From Oxalobacteraceae bacterium UBA4003 (GTDB lineage: Bacteria > Pseudomonadota > Gammaproteobacteria > Burkholderiales > Burkholderiaceae_D): a stretch of DNA of 8,669 nucleotides. The translations under genes were made by a program, and so were the position numbers. The stretch spans positions 13,275 through 21,943 of the forward strand of contig DGBN01000006.1 of the NCBI GenBank assembly GCA_002384815.1, given 5' to 3'. The stretch's first letter is position 1. Each line of letters begins with the position of its first letter. The notes beneath the pieces are model-generated. The model was not told where the DNA came from and did no database searches. It was given only the letters and a program-made list of their open reading frames with translations. Positions 1 through 4,045 of this stretch are shown here, one piece after another.

Positions 1-24
1 CCACCAAAGAAATCAAGCACTTAG
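1..24 (+). other. 3' end of an unseen upstream gene (tRNA tail or CDS C-terminus)
   Basis: The window opens just before a terminator, so something transcribed rightward ends here. There are two readings. (a) The bases CCACCA at 1-6 could be the acceptor end and CCA tail of a tRNA. The following AAGAAATCAAGCACTTA resembles sequence I associate with the region downstream of tRNA genes in proteobacteria, including tRNA attachment sites. (b) Frame 1 can be read as a short C-terminus, PPKKSST, closed by TAG at 22-24. The visible part is too short to decide. I lean slightly to the tRNA reading, from memory of similar flanks rather than from any structure visible here. Confidence 0.3.
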
Positions 25-52
25 CCCACCCTCACCGGTGGGCTTTTTGTTT
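23..52 (+). terminator. Rho-independent terminator of the upstream gene
   Basis: A perfect 8-bp GC-rich stem is formed by AGCCCACC (23-30) and GGTGGGCT (37-44), with a 6-nt loop (CTCACC). It is followed by a T-rich tract, TTTTGTTT (45-52). This is a textbook intrinsic terminator for a gene lying to the left of the window. Confidence 0.9.
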
Positions 53-245
53 GCCTGACGATTTTCTGTCACTTCCAATGATGAACGGGGCCACTCCTCG
101 CGAACCACTCATTTTGAAATCCACGTTCAATATCCGCACCATCTATACGCAACGCCAAACCGCTGTGATGGACACGTATGCATTTCCTGTCCGCGCACTT
201 CACACGTACAGCCATTTTCGCATCGCGCTCATCGTTTGACGCCTA

Positions 246-275
246 AAAATGAAGTGATCAACAAGACATCATTTT
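246..275. repeat. Imperfect inverted repeat upstream of yidB-like gene
   Basis: AAAATGAAG (246-254) and CATCATTTT (267-275) are inverted copies matching at 8 of 9 positions, separated by 12 bases. There is no T-run after it, so it is not an intrinsic terminator. It lies just upstream of the putative -35 at 288, where an operator could sit. A chance origin is quite possible in AT-rich DNA. Confidence 0.3.
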
Positions 276-287
276 GATTTAGTATGC

Positions 288-318
288 TTGTCATAGGCTG
301 CAGCATGCATTCTATATC
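288..318 (+). promoter_or_regulatory. Possible sigma70 promoter for the yidB-like gene
   Basis: TTGTCA (288-293) matches the -35 consensus at 5 of 6 positions. The best -10 candidate is TATATC (313-318, 4 of 6), at a long 19-bp spacing. It would give a leader of roughly 35 nt before the ATG at 361. The long spacing makes this tentative. Confidence 0.3.
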
Positions 319-350
319 GTGCCGATACGGCAATATTTATCGCCATTTTT

Positions 351-355
351 GGAGG
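351..355 (+). promoter_or_regulatory. Ribosome binding site deciding the yidB-like start
   Basis: A strong GGAGG lies 5 nt before ATG 361 and only 2 nt before ATG 358. The spacing favours 361 as the start and rules against the GTG at 319, which lies upstream of this site. Confidence 0.8.
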
Positions 356-360
356 TTATG

Positions 361-777
361 ATGGGATTACTCGATCAATTAGCAGGACAGGTAATGGGTT
401 CGCTAGGCGCGCAAAAACAGGACTCGGTCGCACAAGGCGATTTAATGGGAAGCATCATGGCTCTGATTAATGGCGCCGGCGGTCTTCCAGCGCTACTGCA
501 GCAATTGCAGGCAAGTGGATTGGGGGAGCAGGTCGCGTCGTGGATAGGAACCGGTGAAAATCAGGCGGTCTCGGGCGATCAGATCAAGAATGCTCTGGGG
601 GAAGACAACATACAACAAATTGCGCAACAGGCAGGCGTGGAGCCTGAGCATGCTTCAGCCGGCCTTGCCCAGCTTTTGCCGCAAATTATTAACCAGCTGA
701 CGCCGAACGGGCAAGTTCCTCAAGGCGATTTATTGGAACAAGGATTAGGCATGCTGAAAGGCAAATTCTTTGCCTAG
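361..777 (+). CDS. yidB: YidB-like DUF937 family protein
   Basis: This is a 138-residue soluble protein of the DUF937 (YidB) family, whose biochemical function is not established. The sequence resembles E. coli YidB from memory. The N-terminus is MGLLDQLAG; a Gly-rich helical stretch (GGLPALLQQLQASGLG) follows near residues 40-54; then come the family motif AVSGDQIKNALG (about 69-80), a helical segment with LLPQIINQLTPNGQVP (about 104-119), and a C-terminal LKGKFF like the LKGKLF of the E. coli protein. The length is close to the usual ~130 residues. There is no signal peptide or membrane helix, so it is probably cytoplasmic. ATG 361 is chosen because GGAGG sits 5 nt upstream and the protein then begins like its relatives. 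A longer frame opens at GTG 319, but that would include the ribosome binding site. It appears to be monocistronic, with 159 bp to the next gene. Confidence 0.9.
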   Translation: MGLLDQLAGQVMGSLGAQKQDSVAQGDLMGSIMALINGAGGLPALLQQLQASGLGEQVASWIGTGENQAVSGDQIKNALGEDNIQQIAQQAGVEPEHASAGLAQLLPQIINQLTPNGQVPQGDLLEQGLGMLKGKFFA

Positions 778-823
778 TTGGATTGTAAGGGAAGCTGCCC
801 GTTGCTCTCAGCAAGCCTGGCAC

Positions 824-833
824 GACACGTGTC
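824..833. repeat. 10-bp perfect palindrome within a larger inverted repeat
   Basis: GACACGTGTC (824-833) is a perfect palindrome. It lies between the 7-bp inverted repeats AGCAAGC (810-816) and GCTTGCT (851-857). No T-tract follows, so this is not a classical terminator. It could be an operator for the downstream psiF-like gene or a weak hairpin after the yidB-like gene. Function is unknown. Confidence 0.35.
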
Positions 834-936
834 AAGCAAATGACGTCTCTGCTTGCTGTAGTCAACGCAGTACGGCAGCAGTCATCTCAGTACTTTAAAG
901 ATGTGTTCTCCGATTACCCATACTTGAGAGGTTTCA

Positions 937-1248
937 ATGAATAAACTCCTAGCACTTCTCGTTTCCGCAACATTTGCAACATGTGCGTTTGCCGCAGATC
1001 CTGCTGCGTCTCCGGCAAAGGAAAAATCAGCGCAACAAACGAAGATGACAACCTGCAATAAGGAGGCGACAGGTAAAAAAGGCGATGAACGCAAAGCATT
1101 CATGAAAGAATGTCTCAGCGGCGATCCAAAGGCAAGTCCCGCTCAACAAGCGCAACGCGCCAAGATGAAAGCCTGCAATGCAGATGCCAGCGCAATGAAA
1201 GGCGATGAACGCAAGAAATTCATGCAAACCTGCCTATCCAAAAAATAG
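937..1248 (+). CDS. psiF: Exported PsiF-repeat protein
   Basis: This is a small secreted protein of 103 residues with two PsiF repeats. The family is named after the phosphate-starvation-inducible E. coli PsiF, and its molecular role is unknown. Residues 1-19 form a Sec signal peptide: Lys at position 3, a hydrophobic core, and an AFA cleavage site before residue 20. The mature part is Lys-rich and carries two copies of a ~28-residue unit offset by 40 residues. Each runs K-M-x-x-C-N, then KGDERK and a phenylalanine, and ends in C-L: Cys40/Cys59 in repeat 1 and Cys80/Cys99 in repeat 2. The paired cysteines could form disulfides in the periplasm (inference). The repeats are also visible in DNA: 17 identical bases at 1078-1094 and 1198-1214, exactly 120 nt apart. 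GAGAGG (926-931) lies 5 nt before the ATG. A strong terminator follows, so it is a single-gene unit. Confidence 0.9.
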   Translation: MNKLLALLVSATFATCAFAADPAASPAKEKSAQQTKMTTCNKEATGKKGDERKAFMKECLSGDPKASPAQQAQRAKMKACNADASAMKGDERKKFMQTCLSKK

Positions 1249-1278
1249 ACCGGTTGGCGACTCACGCCAAACCCTAAT

Positions 1279-1316
1279 AAAAATGGCAAGACACTTTGTG
1301 TGTCTTGCCATTTTTT
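1279..1316. terminator. Strong, probably bidirectional terminator between convergent genes
   Basis: AATGGCAAGACAC pairs with GTGTCTTGCCATT around the 5-nt loop TTTGT (1295-1299). The GC-containing stem is about 11 bp and is extended by five A:T pairs (A1279-1283 with T1311-1315). The T-run ends the + strand transcript of the psiF-like gene. The A-run on the left becomes a U-run for minus-strand transcripts, so the same hairpin can stop the small minus-strand gene at 1392-1568. Confidence 0.92.
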
Positions 1317-1391
1317 ATAGGCTCACATGAATTTGGGAAAGTGCGCACTCTCCCATATCAAGGTTTAAAAACTTATCCAGCGCCCTTTCAT

Positions 1392-1568
1392 TCAGGGCAA
1401 AGTCCAGCCAAACAGCATTTGCAACAGGGGTAAGTTGTCCAGGATAACAAGCGGGACACCGATAGAGAACGCAAGCAGCGTCAGAATATCAAATTCAGTC
1501 TCCTTTAATTCAGCCTTGGAGTGTGCGATATGAGGGAGATGCCAGGAATCAAATAGATGTATTTTCAT
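1392..1568 (-). CDS. Small hydrophobic protein, 58 aa, unrecognised
   Basis: A short minus-strand gene starting MKIHLFDSWHLPHIAH and ending MLFGWTLP before TGA (complement of 1392-1394). I do not recognise the family. The first ~27 residues are polar and rich in His, Lys and Glu. The remainder (about 28-56) is hydrophobic, with ILTLLAFSIGVPLVIL then a DNLP break and LLQMLFGW, so one membrane helix or a helical hairpin is likely. Support for its being a gene: an excellent GGAGG (complement of 1574-1578) 5 nt before ATG, a promoter-like TTGATT-16-TATACT upstream, and a shared terminator downstream facing the psiF-like gene. It also fills an otherwise gene-free 670-bp gap. Against: it is short and I know of no homologue. 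An inner-membrane small protein is the best guess. Confidence 0.6.
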   Translation of the reverse strand: MKIHLFDSWHLPHIAHSKAELKETEFDILTLLAFSIGVPLVILDNLPLLQMLFGWTLP

Positions 1569-1573
1569 GATTG

Positions 1574-1578
1574 CCTCC
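1574..1578 (-). promoter_or_regulatory. Ribosome binding site of the 58-aa minus-strand gene
   Basis: On the minus strand the sequence reads GGAGGCAATCATG: a full GGAGG with a 5-nt spacer to the ATG at 1568. This is the main reason to believe the short reading frame is translated. Confidence 0.65.
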
Positions 1579-1612
1579 GGTCAGTTCCAACTTTCTCGGT
1601 TGTTGCTGTTTC

Positions 1613-1640
1613 AGTATAGAAAATCGCGCAAAACAATCAA
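1613..1640 (-). promoter_or_regulatory. Putative sigma70 promoter of the 58-aa gene
   Basis: On the minus strand, TTGATT (complement of 1635-1640, 4 of 6 to the -35 consensus) is followed after 16 bp by TATACT (complement of 1613-1618, 5 of 6 to the -10 consensus). Transcription would start near 1606, giving a leader of ~38 nt before the ATG at 1568. Confidence 0.5.
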
Positions 1641-1646
1641 TGTCTT

Positions 1647-1684
1647 TCGATCAACGTTCACACTTCCATTCCGGGTCGATCAAC
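1647..1684. repeat. Direct repeat TCGATCAAC upstream of the minus-strand promoter
   Basis: TCGATCAAC occurs at 1647-1655 and again at 1676-1684, an offset of 29 bp. The pair lies immediately upstream of the putative minus-strand -35 (1635-1640), a position typical of activator sites. It also lies in the region divergent from the response regulator gene. Function is unproven. Confidence 0.35.
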
Positions 1685-1822
1685 CATATGAATATGAGAT
1701 ACATATGCTGTATTTCATTGAAGTGTCCGCTTTATGGGAGTAGATTGAATCGGTACCTCAAGTAAGCGAAACACCGACATGATGCAAAAAAACAATAAAT
1801 CATTGGCATTCCGCTCGTAATT

Positions 1823-1839
1823 TGTGAAATATTGTCACA
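1823..1839. promoter_or_regulatory. Inverted repeat TGTGA-N7-TCACA, possible operator of the signalling operon
   Basis: TGTGA (1823-1827) and TCACA (1835-1839) are perfect inverted half-sites separated by 7 bases, ~85 bp upstream of the response regulator ATG. It resembles the CRP/FNR-superfamily layout, but the spacer is 7 rather than the usual 6. It may be a binding site for that class or for the operon's own regulator, or chance. Confidence 0.35.
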
Positions 1840-1872
1840 TCAGAACAGTTAAGGTCCCAGTGCCGGAATACT

Positions 1873-1900
1873 TTGTTAAATTAGGGCGTCGTAACATAAC
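1873..1900 (+). promoter_or_regulatory. Possible promoter of the response regulator operon
   Basis: TTGTTA (1873-1878) and CATAAC (1895-1900), 16 bp apart, each match the sigma70 consensus at 4 of 6 positions. Transcription would start near 1907. That would place the TTG at 1901 upstream of the transcript and leave a short ~15-nt leader before ATG 1922. The match is weak, which would fit a promoter needing an activator. Confidence 0.35.
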
Positions 1901-1921
1901 TTGCTTTCAAGCACCAAAAAT

Positions 1922-2611
1922 ATGCGAATTGCCGTACTCGATGACGACCGAAGTCAGACAGATTTAGTCTGTCAGGTACTTGGTGCCGCCGGCCATTTCT
2001 GCCACCCCTTCCAAAGTGGCAAGGAACTGCTGAATCAATTGCGGCGCGAGAGTTTCGATATGCTGATTATCGATTGGCAGGTGCCCGACCTGAGCGGCGC
2101 CGATGTCTTGCGCTGGGCGCGCGAAAAATTATCGCCTAATCTTCCCGTTTTGTTCATGACCAGCCGTTCGGGAGAGGATGACATTGTGGCGGGACTGGCA
2201 GCCGGCGCCGACGATTACATGATCAAGCCGATACGCCGCGGCGAATTGCTGGCACGAGTACAGGCCTTGTTGCGCCGCGCCTATCCAAGCCAGAATCCGA
2301 TTGAGCAAATCCAGTTCGGCAACTTCATCTTTGAAGCGCGTACCGGACGTTTGACGATGTCGGGCACACCCATTGAAGTGACCCAAAAAGAGTTCGATCT
2401 TGCCTTGCTGTTTTTCCGCAATCTCGGCCGTCCGTTGTCACGTGCCTACATTCTGGAAGCAGTATGGGCACGCGATGTGGAAATTCCCTCGCGCACGATG
2501 GATACACATGTATCCAGAGTTCGGAGCAAGCTACAATTGCGCCCAGAACATGGTTTTCGGCTCGCGCCAGTGTATAGCTACGGCTATCGGCTGGAACAGA
2601 TGACAGGTTAG
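1922..2611 (+). CDS. OmpR/PhoB-family response regulator
   Basis: A 229-residue two-component response regulator: an N-terminal receiver domain (about 1-118) and a C-terminal winged-helix DNA-binding domain (about 130-226). Receiver landmarks are all present: acidic pair D7/D8, phospho-acceptor D51 in LIIDWQVPDLSG, T80, and K102 in the DDYMIKP motif. The effector domain shows the family pattern, with EVTQKEFDLALLFFRNLGRPLSR, then the recognition-helix region SRTMDTHVSRVRSKL and the wing ending YSYGYRLE. So it should bind DNA when phosphorylated and control transcription in the cytoplasm. ATG 1922 is chosen because the protein then starts MRIAVLDDD. An in-frame TTG at 1901 is possible but overlaps the likely -10. 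No good ribosome binding site precedes ATG 1922, so translation may be weak or from a near-leaderless mRNA. It is the first gene of an operon with the FecR and kinase genes (33-bp gap), and its cognate kinase is almost certainly the one at the operon's end. Confidence 0.93.
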   Translation: MRIAVLDDDRSQTDLVCQVLGAAGHFCHPFQSGKELLNQLRRESFDMLIIDWQVPDLSGADVLRWAREKLSPNLPVLFMTSRSGEDDIVAGLAAGADDYMIKPIRRGELLARVQALLRRAYPSQNPIEQIQFGNFIFEARTGRLTMSGTPIEVTQKEFDLALLFFRNLGRPLSRAYILEAVWARDVEIPSRTMDTHVSRVRSKLQLRPEHGFRLAPVYSYGYRLEQMTG

Positions 2612-2644
2612 CAAGGCGCAGCAAGGGTTGCGCGGAGAAACGAC

Positions 2645-4045
2645 ATGCGCATTCCCCTTCACAAATTGATGCTGGTTGCGGTTCTGATGCTGAGTGGCCT
2701 GCCTGTTGCCGGTTCGCTTGCATATGCGCAAACACCCGGCAATATTACCGTTCAATCGTCCGGCATTACTTACTATGCGCAAGCAGGCGACACGCTGATG
2801 ACGATCGCGCAAAGGTTGGCAACCAAGAGTTCCAACTGGGTTACACTCGGCAAAATCAATCAGATCAACAAAGACATCAGCATTCCGATAGGCACCGCCA
2901 TCTTCATTCCGGCCGAACTGCTGGATGATGTAGCAAGCGAAGCAACCGTGATAGCCCGCAACGGTGTAATCACCGCCACGTCGGCAGATGGCAATCCCTT
3001 TTCGCTGGACATCGGCAGTAAAATCACCGAGGGCATGAAAATCGACACCGGCATCAACAGTTTTCTGACCTTGTCACTGGCTGATGCATCACGCATTTCC
3101 CTGCCATCCAACAGCAGCGTACTGATGGCAAAATTACGCAAATCCCTGTACACCCACAGCCCGCGGACCGAACTCAAACTCTTGCGCGGCCGCGTCGTCT
3201 CGCGCGTGTCGCCACTGAATGTCAATCGAGGACTCTTTGAAGTGCAGACACCGCTGTCGGTAGCCGGCGTACGCGGCACACACTTCCGCGTCAGCCTGAA
3301 CAATCAGAAAGTCACGACCGAAGTACTGGACGGAGAGGTCGCTGTCGGCACACCACGCACGCCGGAAACACTGCTGCCGACGGCCAAAGGCAATCTGATC
3401 ACCAGCGAAACCATCGGGCCGGCCATCGATTTGCTGCCGGCACCGCAATTTTCCGGCACGCCTTACAGACAGGGAGCTGCGGCAAAATTCGCCATCACAC
3501 CGATCTCCGGCGCGCGCGCCTATCACGTGCAAATTGCACAGGATGCCGAAATGCTGCACATGCTGGCAGAAGAAAATAGCAACGGCAACGAAGTCGTGAT
3601 CAATAACATTCAGGAAGGCGAATATTTCATACGCATTGCCGCCATCGACAAATCCGGCCTGGAAGGCATGCCGCGCATACTTGCCGCGAACATCCGCAAT
3701 CGCAATGAAGCCGCGCCGGCGCAGGCAGCACCTTCCGTCATTAATGGCAGTCCCAAGGAACTGGCGCTGCGCTGGCCCGGATCTGCCGGGCAAAAATACA
3801 ATGTACAGCTTGCACGCGATCCTGAATTCAGCTGGTTATTATTTACCAATAGCGTAGCCGGCAATGAAATTCGCCTGCCTCGCCCTTCATTCGGCACTTA
3901 CTTTGCCCGCGTGCAAAGCATCAACGCCGATGGCAGCACCAATCCCTTTTCTTTCGCGCAAACATTGATCGTGACGGATCAGTGGATCATTAACGATGGG
4001 CATCCGCTACATCCGAAAGAAGTCTCGCGTAACACTATCCGATAA
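2645..4045 (+). CDS. Exported LysM-FecR domain protein
   Basis: A 466-residue exported protein. Residues 1-28 form a signal peptide ending AYA before Gln29. A LysM module follows (about 41-92; GDTLMTIAQRL, then a PIGTAIFIP end), suggesting peptidoglycan or glycan binding. A FecR domain comes next (about 115-235), with the characteristic LLRGRVVSRV, FEVQTPLSVAGVRGTHFRV and VLDGEVAV stretches. The C-terminal half holds two similar beta-rich, FN3-like modules: one around 285-350 (AYHVQIAQD, then GEYFIRIAAIDKSGLEG), one around 385-440 (KYNVQLARDPEF, then GTYFARVQSINADG). Unlike classical FecR it has an N-terminal signal peptide rather than a cytoplasmic anti-sigma region, and neither an ECF sigma factor nor a TonB receptor is adjacent. 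GGAGA (2634-2638) lies 6 nt before the ATG. Lying between the regulator and the CHASE2 kinase, it is probably a periplasmic co-sensor or structural partner of that kinase (inference). Confidence 0.88.
   Translation: MRIPLHKLMLVAVLMLSGLPVAGSLAYAQTPGNITVQSSGITYYAQAGDTLMTIAQRLATKSSNWVTLGKINQINKDISIPIGTAIFIPAELLDDVASEATVIARNGVITATSADGNPFSLDIGSKITEGMKIDTGINSFLTLSLADASRISLPSNSSVLMAKLRKSLYTHSPRTELKLLRGRVVSRVSPLNVNRGLFEVQTPLSVAGVRGTHFRVSLNNQKVTTEVLDGEVAVGTPRTPETLLPTAKGNLITSETIGPAIDLLPAPQFSGTPYRQGAAAKFAITPISGARAYHVQIAQDAEMLHMLAEENSNGNEVVINNIQEGEYFIRIAAIDKSGLEGMPRILAANIRNRNEAAPAQAAPSVINGSPKELALRWPGSAGQKYNVQLARDPEFSWLLFTNSVAGNEIRLPRPSFGTYFARVQSINADGSTNPFSFAQTLIVTDQWIINDGHPLHPKEVSRNTIR

Larger units (their letters stand above)
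53..360. other. Intergenic region before the yidB-like gene; mostly featureless
   Basis: About 300 bases lie between the terminator and the DUF937 gene. A 62-codon open frame at 51-239 has no ribosome binding site and no recognisable protein character. The only structures I see are an imperfect inverted repeat at 246-275 and a weak promoter-like sequence at 288-318, both listed separately. Confidence 0.6.
1569..1921. other. Divergent AT-rich intergenic region
   Basis: About 350 bases separate the start of the 58-aa minus-strand gene from the response regulator start. It holds a promoter-like sequence for each direction, a 9-bp direct repeat and an inverted repeat, listed separately. A 64-codon + strand open frame (1571-1765) lacks a ribosome binding site and protein character and is not called. 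No RNA gene is recognised. Confidence 0.6.

Noticed and set aside
51..239. 62-codon open frame on the + strand after the terminator
   Set aside because: It begins inside the terminator's T-tract, has no ribosome binding site, and the translation has no protein-like pattern.
319..360. N-terminal extension of the yidB-like gene to GTG 319
   Set aside because: It would run through the GGAGG ribosome binding site, and the family starts at MGL.
1382..1398. GCCCT/AGGGC hairpin at the stop of the 58-aa gene as its terminator
   Set aside because: It has a 5-bp stem with no U-tract on the minus strand. The hairpin at 1279-1316 is a far better terminator.
1571..1765. 64-codon + strand open frame opposite the small minus-strand gene's leader
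   Set aside because: It has a TTG start, no ribosome binding site and a Cys/Ser-rich non-protein-like composition, and it overlaps promoter-like sequences.
1779..1820. 13-codon leader peptide-like frame upstream of the response regulator
   Set aside because: It has no ribosome binding site, no attenuator hairpin, and lies upstream of the best promoter candidate.
3134..3793. Long minus-strand open frame (219 codons) inside the FecR gene
   Set aside because: It is antisense to a gene with clear domains. Composition is Arg/Cys/Ala-rich, as expected of a shadow frame, and there is no ribosome binding site.
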